Positions 40,401 through 50,889 of a DNA stretch of 64,000 nt are shown here, one piece after another (the stretch's first letter is position 1; each line of letters starts with the position of its first letter). Origin of the DNA: Ophiodon elongatus (lineage: Eukaryota > Chordata > Actinopteri > Perciformes > Hexagrammidae); the NCBI GenBank assembly GCA_016806645.1, contig JACSYO010002134.1:748501-812500 (forward strand), given 5' to 3'. The notes beneath the pieces were generated by a model, which saw nothing but the letters and a program-made list of their open reading frames with translations, was not told the origin of the DNA and ran no database searches. The translations under genes and the position numbers were made by a program.

Positions 40401-43400
40401 AACTGTGGCCCAAACTACAACAATTGCAACGACAACAACTGCAGCCAAAACAACTGTGGCCCCAACAACAACAATTGCCGACATAACAACTACAGCCCAA
40501 ACAACCACTGATTCCCCGGCAAAAACAGTTACTGCCAAAACAACAACTGTTGCCCAAACAACACCAACTGTGGCTCCAACTACAACAATTGCCGCGACAA
40601 CAACTGCAGCGCAAACAACAACAACTGTGCCCCCAACAACAACAATTGCCGATACAACATCAACTGTTGACAAGACAACAACAATTGCCGCCACAACAAC
40701 TGAAGCCCAAACAATGACTGATTCCCCAGCAACAACAGTTACTACCAAAACAGCAACTGGAGCCCAAACAACAACAACTGTTGCCCCAAAGACACCAACT
40801 TTGGCCCCAACTACAACAATTGCAGCCACAACAACTGCAGCTCAAACAACAACAACTGTGTCCCCAACAACGACAATTTCCGCCACAACAACTGAATCCC
40901 CAACGACAACATCTGTTGCCCAAACAACTAAAATTGCCGCAACAACAACTACAGCCCAAACAACGACTGATTTCCCGGCAACAACAGTTGCCGCCAAAAC
41001 AACAACTGTTGCCCAAACGACACAGACTGTGGCCCAAACTACAACAATTGCAGCGACAACAACTGCAGCCAAAACAACTGTGGCCCAAACAACAACTTTT
41101 GCCGCCACAACAACTGAAGCCCCAACGACAACATCTGTTGCCCAAACAACTAAAATTGCCGCAACAACAACTACAGCCCAAACAACAACTGATTCCCCGG
41201 TAACAACAGTTGCCGCCAAATTAACAACTGGAGCCCAAACAACAACAACTGTTGCCCCTGTGACACCAACTGTGGCCCAAACTACAACAATTGCAGCGAC
41301 AACAACTGCAGCCAAAACAACTGTGGCCCCAACAACAACAATTGCCGACACAACAACTACAGCCCAAACAACCACTGATTCCCCGGCAACAACAGTTACT
41401 GCCAAAACAACAACTGGAGCCCAAACAACAACTGTTGCCCCAAAGACACCAACTTTGGCCCCAACTACAACAATTGAAGGCACAACAACTGCAGCTCAAA
41501 CAACAACAACTGTGTCCCCAACAACAACTATTGCCGCCACAACAACTGAAGCCCCAATGACAACATCTGTTGCCCAAACAACTAAAATTGCCGCAACAAC
41601 AACTACAGCCCAAACAACAACTGATTCCTCGGTAACAACAGTTGCCGCCAAATTAACAACTGCAGCTCAAACAACAACAACTGTGCCCCCAACAACAACA
41701 TTTGCCGCCACAACAGCAACTGAAGCCCAAACAACTGTGGCGCCAACAACAACAATTGCCGGCACATCAACTACAGATCAAAGAACAACAATTGCCACCA
41801 CAACAACTGATTCCCCGGCAACAACAGTTGACGCCAAATTAACAACTGTTGCCCAAACGACACCAACTGTAACCCCAACTACAACAATTGATGCGACAAC
41901 AACCGCAGCGCAAACAACAACAACTGTGCCCCCAACTACAACAATTGCCGTGGCCCCAACTACAACAATTGCCGGGACAACAACTGCTGCCCCAACAACA
42001 ACAATTCTCGCCACAATAGCAACTGTAGCCCAAACAACAACAGCTGTGGCCCCAACAACAACAATTCTCAACACAACACCAACTGTTACCCAAACAACAA
42101 CAACTGATTCCCTGGCAACAACAGATGCCGCCAAAACAACAACTGTTGCCCAAACAACACCAACTGTGGCTCCAACTACAACAATTGCCGCGACAATAAC
42201 TGCAGCGCAAACAACAACAACTGTGCCCCCAACAACAACAATTGCCAACACAACAGCAACTGTTGACCAAACAACAACAATTGCCGACACAATAACTGAA
42301 GCCCAAACAATGACTGATTCCCCAGCAACAACAGTTACTGCCAAAACAACAACTGGAGCCCAAACAACAACAACTGTTGCCCCAAAGACACCAACTTTGG
42401 CCCCAACTACAACAATTGCAGCCACAACAACCGCAGCGCAAACAACAACATCTGTGCCCCCAACTACAACAATTGCCGTGGCCCCAACTACAACAATTGC
42501 TGGGACAACAGCAACTGTTGCCCAAACCACAACAATTGCAGCCACAACAACTGAATCCCTAACGACAAAATCTGTTGCCCAAACAAACAAAATTGCCGCA
42601 ACATCCACTACTGCCCAAACAACAACTGATTCCCCGGTAACAACAGTTGCCGCCAAAACAACAACTGCAGCGCAAACAACAACAACTGTGCCGCCAACAA
42701 CAACATTTGCCGTCACAACAGCAACTGAAGCCCAAACAACTGTGGCGCCAACAACAACAATTGCCGCCACATCAACTACAGATCAAAGAACAAAAATTGC
42801 CACCACAACAACCAAAATTGCCGCAACAACCACTACAGCCCAAACAACAACTGATTCCCCGGCAACAACAAATGCCGCCAAAACAACAACTGTTTCCCAA
42901 ACGACACCAACTGTGGCCCCAACAACAACAATTGCCGTCACAACAGCAACTGTTGCCCCAACAACAACAATTGCCGCTACAACAGCAACTGTTGCCCAAA
43001 CAACAACTGTGGCCCCATCAACAACAATTGCCGACACAACAGCAACTGTTGCCCAAACAACTGTGGCACCAACAACAACAATTGCCGACACAACAGCAAC
43101 TGTTGCCCAAACAACTGTGGCACCAACAACAACAATTGCCGCGACAACAACTACAGCGCAAACAACAACAACTGTGCACCCAACAACAACACTTGCCGCC
43201 ACAACAGCAACTGAAGCCCAAACAACTGTGGCACCAACAACAACAATTGCCGCCACAACAGCTGAAGCCCCAACGACAACATCTGTTGTCCCAACAACAA
43301 AAATTGCCGCCACAATAACTACAGCCCAAACAACAACTGATTCCCCAGCTACAACAGTTGCCGCCAAAACAACAACTGGTTCCCAAACAACAACAACTGT

Positions 43401-44505
43401 TGCATCAACGACACCAACTTTGGCCCCAACTACAACAATTGGCGCCACAACAACTGTTGCCCAAACAACAACTACTGATTCCCCGGCAACAACAGATGCC
43501 GCCAAAACAACAACTGTTGCCCAAACAACACCAACTGTGGCTCCAACTACAACAATTGCAGCGACAACAACTGCAGCCAAAACAACTGTGGCCCAAACAA
43601 CTATTGCTGCCACTACAACTGAAGCCCCAACGACAACATCTGTTGCCCCAACAACAATTGCCGCCAAAACAACAACTGTTGCCCAAACGACACCAACTGT
43701 GGCCCTAACTACAACAATTGCTGCGACAATAACTGCAGCGCAAACAACAACAACTGTGCCCCCAACAACAACAGTTGCCGCCACAACAGCAACTGAAGCC
43801 CAAACAACAACTGTGGCGCCAACAACAATAATTGCCGCCACAACAACTGCAACTACAGCCCAAACAACAACAACTGTGGCACCTACAACAAATGCCGCCA
43901 CAAAAGCAATTGTTGCCGAAACAACAACAATTGCCGCCACAACAACTGAAGCCCCAACGACAACAACTGTGGCTCCAACAACAACAATTGCCGCCACAAC
44001 AACTACAGCCCAAACAACGACTGATTCCCCAGCAACAACAGTTACTGCCAAAACAACAACTGGAGCCCAAACAACCACAACTGTTGCCCCAAAGACACCC
44101 ACTTTGGCCCCAACTACAACAATTGCAGCCACAACAACTGCAGCTCAAACAACAACAACTGTGGCCCCAACAACAACAATTTCCACCACAACAACTGAAT
44201 CCCCAACGACAACATCTGTTGCCCAAACAATAACAATTGCCGCAACAACAACTACTGCCCCGACAACAACTGTTGCCCTGACATCAGCAATATCTTCCGC
44301 CACGACTACAGCAACTGCTGTCCAGACAACAATTACAACCACATCTGACCCATCAACAACAACAACAACAACAACAACCTCCGCTCCAGTACTAACAACC
44401 TCCACCTCAGCAACCCAATCAACAACAACAACTACCAGTGACGCCTGCTCCATCAGACTGGGTATGGTCCATCTGCTGCTTGGACTCCTTATCTTTACCC
44501 TCTAG
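16424..44505 (+). CDS. LU-domain (Ly6/uPAR) mucin-like, probably GPI-anchored surface protein, copy 2
   Basis: Exon 1 (16424-16475) encodes the signal peptide MMKLILSLTLIWTLSST. All introns seen are GT-AG and phase 1. Exons: 17483-17851; 17963-18130; 18292-18408; 19269-19760; 19872-20039; 20201-20317; 21178-21669; 21781-21944; 22106-22222; 23083 into the gap at 23388; then coding repeat 23488-44505. The LU domains follow the three-finger pattern: LQCMTC...CC then TDNCN, and LQCFTC...SCC then GTNFCN. Each pair is followed by a Thr-rich linker. The C-terminus, SDACSIRLGM then VHLLLGLLIFTL, has a small-residue site and a hydrophobic tail with nothing beyond, as in GPI signals. The stalk should be densely O-glycosylated. 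Exon 21781-21944 is 4 bases short, a frameshift that reaches TGA at 23083-23085. I recognise no named orthologue; mucin-like LU proteins are plausible relatives. Linkage across the gap is inferred. Confidence 0.7.
16690..17165. repeat. Dispersed repeat in intron 1
   Basis: The run from 'gtggtggcggacccaaacgc' through 'agtttattgccagggaaac' to 'aggcacggcttgccagtgac' has the style of a teleost interspersed element: 'cagaccagggagtag', an oligo-GGAATGGCA pair and GC-rich tails. No open frame has transposase-like content. The family is not identified. Confidence 0.45.
17483..17851 (+). other. Exon 2: truncated LU start, Thr linker, then first full LU half-domain
   Basis: It begins ARALQCMT, the start of a LU domain, which after eight residues is spliced at DNA level to NTTTTTVATT, the sequence that normally follows the end of the second LU domain. 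The linker runs to TTTIAA, and then ARALQCMTCTDEQC begins again, now complete to SIQ. The exon therefore has the scar of an internal deletion joining two cassettes. Acceptor AG is at 17481-17482 and donor GT at 17852; the phase is 1 at both ends. Confidence 0.75.
17760..19668 (+). repeat. LU cassette 1 of a 1909-bp tandem repeat
   Basis: Holds the LU-A first half, an intron, the LU-A second half (17963-18130), an intron, the LU-B first half (18292-18408), a long intron with a SINE, and the LU-B second half with the Thr linker (from 19269). Coding content per cassette is 168 + 117 + 492 = 777 bases, divisible by three, so whole-cassette duplication keeps frame. The next cassette differs at only a handful of positions, introns included. 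Confidence 0.9.
18819..19128 (+). mobile_element. tRNA-derived SINE, cassette 1
   Basis: The head resembles a tRNA gene with an A-box-like 'tggatcagaggtcgagca' and a perfect B-box 'ggttcgattcc'. The body continues 'gtccttgtggcaagacactc' and ends 'aagtacagtccattcacc', a familiar teleost SINE-type element. It lies in the long intron between the LU-B halves. Confidence 0.75.
19669..21577 (+). repeat. LU cassette 2 of the tandem repeat
   Basis: Exons 19872-20039, 20201-20317 and 21178-21669 are the +1909 images of cassette 1, with all splice sites intact. Differences from cassette 1 are single bases, such as one in the SINE A-box-like segment. It encodes a complete pair of LU domains with all cysteines. 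Confidence 0.9.
20728..21037 (+). mobile_element. tRNA-derived SINE, cassette 2
   Basis: Copy carried along by cassette duplication, at +1909 from the first. It has an A-box-like 'tggatcagaggtagagca' and the same B-box. Shared position shows that the SINE inserted before the amplification. Confidence 0.75.
21578..23387 (+). repeat. LU cassette 3, with a 4-bp coding deletion, running into the gap
   Basis: Same organisation, but spacing to cassette 2 drops to 1905 after about 21895. There 'gtgcagttgcatctgc' has become 'gtgcagatctgc', which removes 4 bases from exon 21781-21944. The shifted frame stays open through exon 22106-22222 and meets TGA at the first three bases of exon 23083. The sequence then enters the N gap within the Thr linker. 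Confidence 0.85.
22633..22942 (+). mobile_element. tRNA-derived SINE, cassette 3
   Basis: Third image of the SINE at +1905 from cassette 2, same intron position and orientation. The A-box-like sequence reads as in cassette 1. Confidence 0.75.
23388..23487. other. Assembly gap (exactly 100 N)
   Basis: One hundred N, the usual placeholder for unknown size. The left edge is the Thr linker of cassette 3 and the right edge is already the large mucin repeat. Additional cassettes or introns may be hidden here, and the frame relation across it is undefined (the left side uses the third forward frame, the right side the first). Confidence 0.98.
23488..44505 (+). CDS. Giant Thr-rich mucin stalk exon with GPI-like tail
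   Basis: About 21 kb in one frame, roughly 7000 residues, interrupted only at two short patches (26916-27000 and 30190-30290) where indels cancel out. By eye more than 40% Thr, the rest mostly Ala, Val, Pro, Ile, Gln and Lys, in imperfect blocks such as TTTIAATTT, AQTTTDSPATT and VAAKTTT. There are no Cys and almost no aromatic residues until SDACS near the end. Such sequence is expected to be an extended O-glycosylated rod. Repeat spacings I could measure (450, 438, 1587, 3552, 4695) are all multiples of three. No splice sites are evident inside. It shares the same last residues as copy 1 at 3467. Whether it is one exon with 23083 cannot be decided because of the gap. Confidence 0.8.
25028..27945 (+). 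repeat. 450-bp (150-residue) coding tandem array, about 6.5 copies
   Basis: The marker 'gattccccagctacaacag' occurs at about 25028, 25478, 25928, 26378, 26828, 27266 and 27716. Spacing is 450 except 438 for the fifth unit, which has lost 12 bases in five small deletions. Units differ by isolated changes, for example Ser to Phe near 26323 and Gln to Arg near 27703. The array ends where the unit gives way to 'cagcgcaaacaacaac' near 27945. Confidence 0.9.
30771..34322 (+). repeat. 3552-bp coding duplication, copy A
   Basis: From about 30771 the sequence recurs 3552 bases further on with no difference that I could find, judged by identical translated blocks on both strands at 31442/34994, 31853/35405, 32534/36086, 33044/36596 and 33360/36912. 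The offset is 1184 codons. Upstream of 30771 the two diverge gradually (for example a T/A change near 30757). Confidence 0.85.
34323..37874 (+). repeat. 3552-bp coding duplication, copy B
   Basis: Second copy. Homology to the start of copy A continues to about 38062, where one reads 'gccgccacatcaactac' and the other 'gccgcgacaacaactgc'. A third, rearranged copy of parts of this block lies at about 40400-42900 (offsets 4695 and 4962). Confidence 0.85.
38467..39600 (+). repeat. Second 450-bp coding array, about 2.5 copies
   Basis: The same marker as in the 25-28 kb array occurs at about 38467, 38920 and 39370 (spacing 453 then 450), with single copies again near 40128 and 43338. The 150-residue unit was thus moved or copied to a second site within the exon. 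Confidence 0.85.
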
Positions 44506-46900
44506 TAGAATACAGAAAATTCACAACTTGGGTTTAATGCTCACTGACATCTTCAGTTGGCAGGTACAGAGGCTAGGATATCCAAATGTAGGGAAAAAGT
44601 TATTGAGTCTGGGTAAAGCTTAGTTGGGAGATGTAGGCAGCAATGTAATAGTAACATATACATATATAAACAAAGGAAATACTACTGTTTTTCCCACTAT
44701 TATCAGGAAAACAATTTGATGTCACATGTCCTACAAATCATACAAGAGAAAACCCTAAATGTCCTCTGTGGATATTGAATGAGGTTACTTTGTCAGAGTT
44801 GTGATGCATAAAATATAAAAAGAGAGCCCAATCCTGTGTGGTTCATCCACATTGAATATTGCAATGGTGAAACAAAGTGGATCTCTATCTTTTTTAATTT
44901 ACGACCCACTTTTGAAAAATAAAATCTGAGGACCAACCATGAAAAAAAAGAATATTTACTGGGTTGCAAATATGTATTATGCTACTGTCACCTGTAATGA
45001 CCAAATTAAATATTCTGCTTGGCCTCGCCCACCACTGCCTGCCATTATGAATCCAAATTGAACTCTTAAAATATGACCGTTTTACCATTAACAGTACTAA
45101 ATCCTGTTTGAGTCTCCCTGATTATGTGTCTTAATTGGCGTGGTGATATTCAAACGTAACTTGTTTCTGAAATGATGCCTTGAATTACTGTTAACCTCAG
45201 TTCCAGTAATTTCACTTTTCCCCTCACTGTCATTAAAAGCATTTCTCCATACTGAATTAAATGTTTCAAAATCTTCTCAAACCCTTTATCAATAAGCAAC
45301 TCAGCACAACAATTAATCTCACTGGTATTTTTTATTTTATTTTATTATTTAATCAATTATTATTTATTTAAAATAATTCTGTGAGCCAACATTTTTTATT
45401 ACAATAAATTGAATGGCACATCTTGGATTGAGCAGTATAATTTGTATTCCAGAAATGAGTCAGAAATTATGTGGCTGGTGGTTTTAAACTTTCCCCCTCC
45501 ATGAAGAGTGTTGAGTTTTGCAATGGTGTAATAGGTGGTATAAAAATGGTGTTCGATAATCTAATATCTCTTCATGTAATTTATCTATTTACTTGTCTGT
45601 TATCAAATATTGCTCATTTAAATCAAACAATTATATCTATACTTATATAATTGTCACATTTTGTAATCTCTTGTTTTATCAAATAAATATTTGTTGCAAT
45701 AAATTCTTGTGATGAGATCTCCTGTGATGTATGAGTCAGCAATAGTGTGGCTTATCTGTGGTGTTGTTATCAAAAAAGCCAAGAATGATGTGTGAAGTCA
45801 CTTAAATAAAAAACATAGATGGACACAGACATAGTATACATTATTTATATATTTTCACTATTTGTATTATATGTCTGTCTGTCCAAGGAAAAGGATCCCT
45901 CCTCAGTTACTCTTCCTGAGGTTTCTTCCATTTTTTTCCCTGTTAAAGTTAGAGTGTGTGTGGTACACAACCTAATGATAAATAACGTAACATATATGGT
46001 TTGAATTTCAATGGCTTTTAATAGTTTGCAGTCACATGACATGCGCAGTGACCTGGAGGGGAAAACAATGGGCCAATATGGCGAAATCGGCTTGTTTTTA
46101 CATTTTTGGATTCAGACACAAAAAATGTTGCTTTCCTGTTTTTTTCTGTTTTCGATGTAAAAGGGAAAACGAAAGAAACATAGTATTTCTGTATTTTCCT
46201 TTTTTCCGTTTAAACGTTAAAATAAACTATCAAAACTTACAAGGACCTTGTCGCCTATTAGGATTGGGCAATATGACGACATTTGAAACCGGCCACCGTC
46301 AGCACAGGTGTGTGTGTCTGGGCTTGCAAGCTCTGACTGCATGTTGAGGCAGCAGCAAAGCCGTATCTGGGTCTGTCAATGGCTGCCTGAGGCCCCACAG
46401 GAGTCTGAGCTGATGGAGTTTCTGGTGAACCTGCATCCCTCCTCAGTTGCTCTATCTAAGGTTTCTAAACGTTTCTTCCATTTTTATTTCAAAGGGGAGC
46501 GAGGGTCGAAAATGACAGGGTGCCCGTATGCTGTACAAATCATAAAGCCCTGAGACAAATGTATGATTTGTGATATTGCGCTGTAAAGAAAATTGTCTTG
46601 ACTTGAAATGATGAAACACAGCCTCATTGTTTTTCCTTTGTTAATACATGATGTGGTGTCCCGACACAGAAAAAAGAGTTGTAAATAAAAAAGGCAAAAC
46701 AAACATCACACATGCGAGTGTGCATCCAACCCACTTGATAAATCACGTAATGTAATATTTTCAATGTTCAATTATTGAAATACAATAGACAGAGGCAGTG
46801 GCGTCAATACAACAATGACAGCAGGTGTGGTAATGTCACCATAAGAATCAACAGCACAGCATTGCCAACACAAACTAAAATAGGCTCTGATCTCCACCCA
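44506..46900 (+). repeat. 3' flank of copy 2; duplicate of 3468-5690 and 9950-10150
   Basis: The 3' UTR and downstream sequence of the functional-looking gene, matching the copy 1 flank. AATAAA motifs occur near 44917, 45405 and 45693. From about 46715 the similarity switches to the sequence at 9950-10150, so the two flanks have been rearranged relative to each other. A short TIR-like start 'attaggattgggcaatatga' near 46258 (also 5160) resembles the MITE end at 62463. No gene is seen. Confidence 0.8.
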
Positions 46901-48120
46901 ATGTGTGATTGAAAGTTTACAAACTGCAATTGCATCCCGTATAGATTGTTAGCGTATCAGACACATTTTCACTCACACATCACATGTAAAACACTCTCAT
47001 TGACATTTTCTTTTTAATGAAATAAAAATAAATGAACAAAGAAATTCACTCTAATTTCAGACAGAAACAGTCAGTCCTGATGTGACTATAGTTGTGTTAG
47101 CTGTTTGCTTCGTTAGCTGTGGAAGCCAGTGTTGCACCCTTAAAATGAACTGTCCACTAACAAGTCCATCTTCATTTTGCAACTAATCCCAGGTTCAACA
47201 CAAGCACATATTTTGCCTTCAGCCTGCATACAGCACGTCTTTTTCTCACTCCTTCCTTAAATATAAATATTTTTTTTAAATTATAAATCAACAAATATGG
47301 TATAGATATACATACACTGAATTCTTCCGGATTTGCATATGGTTTATAGCCTTTTGTTTTCATTCAATTTAAATCAGTGATATAAAGATTTCCTACTTGT
47401 TACGATTTACCTATAGTTTCCTCATAAGATACATACAATAAAGTGATACTCTTTATACTAGCTTAGCTAGTTGGTTACCCACTGATGATATATCGTCAGT
47501 AAACCATAGTTCAATGAAGAGAGACCAGTTGAATAAAGAAAGGATAATTGTTTATTGTTAAGAGAGGATATATGATGATAAAGTCTCAGAGTCTTTGGCG
47601 CTTGGACTCTACAGGGAGATTTGTAATTGAGGGCCATCTGCCCTGATCAGATAGATCCTGAACAAGATAGATCCCCCGCTGTGGAGTCCAGACCTGGTGG
47701 TGGTGGTGGCTGATAGAATGATGAGTTGATGAAGCTGATGGATCTGCAAAGAATGGGCGGAGATGGGGAGGTGGAGGGGTGCGTAACAGCAACATGAATG
47801 AATTGAAGAGAGACAGTCATAAAAGAGACAGCAGCAAGATGATAGGCTAACAATGTAATTGTTTCATTGTGTTTATTGGATAGAGGAGACCAGCTGATCT
47901 CAACAGCTGATGTCATGATTGACAGCCCCGAACAATGACAGCAAGTAAATAATGAGTGAGCATGCATGAGAAGTGATAGGCAGATGTATGAGAAATAAAT
48001 ATGGGCTTGCAAGAGTATGGTCTTCTGACTGAACTTTTGCTATAGCATAAGCATAAGTTCATTAGTCGTAAATTGTGTGCATTTTAAACGTCTCTAAAGA
48101 TGTGCTATATTGCGTGATCG
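46901..48120. other. Non-coding interval left of the RTE LINE
   Basis: AT-rich and featureless to about 47460. From about 47460 to 48030 the style changes: 'gaataaagaaaggataattg', an oligo-GGT run near 47697, 'gggaggtggaggggtgcgta'. This suggests an unidentified interspersed element abutting the LINE. The short frames here carry no recognisable domain. Confidence 0.5.
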
Positions 48121-48933
48121 TTGATGTTGATGTCTTTAATCGCAGTGCATAATCACCAGAAATTCCTGGAAAGGGCGCCTCCTGCCGACTCCATAGTTCT
48201 CCTAAGAGACTTTAATGCTCACGTGGGCAACGACAGAGAAACCTGGCGGGGGGTGATTGGGAGGAACGGCTTGCCCGATCTGAACCCAAATGGTGTCTCG
48301 CTGTTGGACTTTTGTGCTAGCCACGGTTTGTCCATAACGAACACCATGTTCGAACATAGGGTGGTTCATAAGTGTACCTGGTACCAGAACACCTTAGGCC
48401 GCAGATCAATGATCGACTTTGTAATTGTTTCATCTGATCTGCGGCCGTATGTCTTGGACACTCGGGTGAAGAGAGGAGCAGAGCTGTCAACTGATCACCT
48501 AGTGGTGAGTTGGATCAGATGGCATGGGAATCGGCTGGAAAGACCCGGCAAGCCCAAACGTGTAGTGAGGGTGAACTGGGAACGTCTGGCGGAGGATCCT
48601 GTCCGGGAGGTCTTCAACTCCCACCTCCGGAAGAACTTCTCACACATCCCAAGGGAGGCTGGGGACATGGAATCTGAGTGGACCATGTTCAAAGCCTCTA
48701 TTGTGGACGCGGCCGCTAGGAGCTGTGGTCGGAAGGTCACCGGTGCCTGTTGTGGCGGTAACCCGAGAACCCGGTGGTGGACACTGGGGGTGAGGGAAGC
48801 TGTCAAACTGAAGAAGGAAGCCTTTCGGGCCTGGTTGGCTCAGGGGTCTCCTGAAGCAGCTGAGAGGTACCGGCAGGCCAGAAGGGCTGCAGCTGCAGTG
48901 GTCGCGGGCGCTAAAACTCGGGCATGGGAGTAG
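48121..48933 (+). pseudogene. RTE LINE endonuclease C-terminal part and linker
   Basis: The open frame contains DFNAHVGNDRETW, SITNTMFEH, RSMIDFVIVSSDLRP and STDHLVVSWIRW, which are the DFN, S-M-IDF and STDH motifs of apurinic-type LINE endonuclease. It is followed by the Arg-rich linker with GGNPRTRWW. The N-terminal third of the domain is missing (5' truncation) and the frame ends at TAG 48931-48933. Confidence 0.8.
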
Positions 48934-50715
48934 TTCGGGGAGGCCATGGAGAAGGACTTTCGGTTGGCCTCAAGGAAGTTCTAGCAAACCATCCGACGGC
49001 TCAGGAAGGGAAAGCAGGGCTTACCCCAGGCTGTGCTCAGCACGGGGGCGGGGGGACTGCTGACCCGGATGGGGGACATCGTCGGGCGGTGGAAAAAGCA
49101 CTTTGAGGAACTCCTAAACCCGGCCAACATGTCCTCTAGAGAGGAGGCAGCACCTGAGCACCTGAAGACTCGGGGGGGGGGGTCGCATCCATATCCTTGG
49201 CAGAGGCCACTAAGGTAGTCAAAAAGCTCCTTGGTGGCAAGGCGCCGGGGGTGGATGAGAGCCGCCCTGAGATGCTGAAGGCGCTGGACGTTGTTGGGCT
49301 GTATTGGCTGACGCGCCTTTTCAATGTCACATGGGGTTCGGGAACAGTGCCCATGGACTGGCAGACCGGGGTGGTGGTTCCCATTTTCAAAAAGGGGGAC
49401 CGGAGAGTGTGCTCGAATTATCGGGGTATTACACTACTCAGCCTCCCGGGGAAAGTGTATGCCAGGGTGCTGGAAAGGAGGCTCCGACCGATTGTCGAAC
49501 CTCGGATTCAAGAGGAGCAGTGCAGATTCCGTCCCGGTCGTGGAACAGTGGACCAGCTCTTTACCCTCGCAAGACTACTGAAGGGGTTCTGGGAGTTTTC
49601 CCAACCAGTCTACATGTGTTTTGTGGACTTGGAGAAGGCCTTCGACCGGGTCCCTCGGGGGTTTTTGTGGGGGGTGCTGCGGGAGTATGGGGTGCCGGAC
49701 CCGTTACAACGGGCCATCCGGTCTCTGTACGACTGCAGTAGGAGCTGTGTTCGTATTCTCGGCAATAAGTCAGACGCGTTCCCGGTGGGTGTTGGCCTCC
49801 GCCAGGGCTGCCCTTTATCACCGGTCCTGTTCGTTACTTTCATGGAGAGGATATCTAGGCGCAGCCGGGGGGAGGAGAACGTCAGATTCGGGGGTCTCAG
49901 GATCGCCTCTCTGCTGTTCGCAGATGATGTGGTCTTGTTGGTCTCTTCGGACCATGACCTCCAGCATTCACTGGGGCGATTTGCAGCCGAGTGTGAAGCG
50001 GAGGGGATGAGAGTAAGCACCTCCAAATCTGAGGCCATGGTGCTCTGCCGGAAACCGGTTGATTGCTCCCTCCGGGTGGGGATGCAGTGCCTACCGCAAG
50101 TGAAGGAGTTCAAGTATCTCGGGTTCTTGTTCACGAGTGAGGGTAAGATGGAGCGGGAGTTCGACCGACGGAGCGGTGCGGCTGCAGCAGTAAAACAGGC
50201 GCTGCACCGGACCGTCTTGGTGAAGAGGGAGCTGAGCCGGAAGGCAAAGCTCTCAATTTACCGGGCGGTCTACGTTCCGACCCTCACCTATGGTCACGAA
50301 CTCTGGGTTGTGACCGAAAGAACGAGGTCTCGGATACAAGCAGCCGAAATGAGTTTTCTCCGTAGGGTGGCCGAGCTCAGCCTTAGAGATCGGACATCAG
50401 GAGGGAACTTGGAGCGCTACTCCTTCGTATCGAAAGGAGTCAGCTGAGGTGGTTCGGGCATCTAATCAGGATGCCTCCTGGACGCCTCCCGTTAGAGGTT
50501 TTCCAGGCACGCCCAACTGGTAGGAGACCCCAGGGAAGACCCAGGACACGCTGGAGGGATTATATCTCCCAGCTGGCCTGGTAACGCCTCGGGATCCCCC
50601 AGAACGAGCTTGAACATGTTGCGGGTGAGAGGGGAGTCTGGGTCGGCCTGCTAGGCCTGCTGCCACCGCGACCCGACCCCGGATAAGCGGATGAAAAAGG
50701 ATGAATGGATGGATG
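48125..50715 (+). mobile_element. 5'-truncated, mutated RTE-clade (Rex3-like) LINE
   Basis: It begins inside the endonuclease domain (LLRDFNAHVGND), continues through the linker region and a near-complete reverse transcriptase, and ends in a short 3' UTR with 'ggataagcggatg' and a GATG-type tail (50701-50715), as in Rex3/RTE elements. Premature stops after RAWE near 48931 and elsewhere, plus frameshifts near 48980 and 49190, inactivate it. It is GC-rich compared with its surroundings. The related left-hand duplicated region (5700-6600) lacks it. No convincing target-site duplication was found. Confidence 0.85.
49197..50447 (+). pseudogene. RTE LINE reverse transcriptase domain
   Basis: A 416-residue open frame has the RT motifs in order: KLLGGKAPGVDESRPEML, VVVPIFKKGDRRVCSNYRG, RFRPGRGTVDQLFTL, YMCFVDLEKAFDRVPR, GLRQGCPLSPVLFVTFM, then the catalytic FADD in SLLFADDVVLLVS, EFKYLGFLFTSEG, and the thumb with LTYGHELWVVTERTRS. 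The palm catalytic residues survive, but the protein is detached from its endonuclease and frameshifts again near 50405. Remnants of the C-terminus follow to about 50690. Confidence 0.85.
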
Positions 50716-50889
50716 TTTAGCTTAATTCATATTTTATTCCTCCAATGTTTGAAAACATTACCTGCCTGTTTAAGTACTAACTGTGAAGGGAAGAAATGTA
50801 TTGTCTTGACCTTTTAGAAGAGAGCGATGTCGCTTTAAATAAAGATTAATTAAAATTATTTTTTTATATATAATATGTTACACTCAGTT

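Noticed and set aside
23489..44233. Plus-strand Gln/Leu/Pro-rich frames (QQQLPPKQQ style)
   Set aside because: Shifted readings of the same Thr-coding repeat. The Thr frame is the one continuous with the GPI-like tail and with codon-multiple repeat spacing.
23560..44450. Many long minus-strand open frames, rich in Val/Ala or in Cys/Gly
   Set aside because: They mirror the plus-strand Thr repeat in other frames, have no start context or domain, and arise because the complement of ACA-type repeats lacks stop codons.
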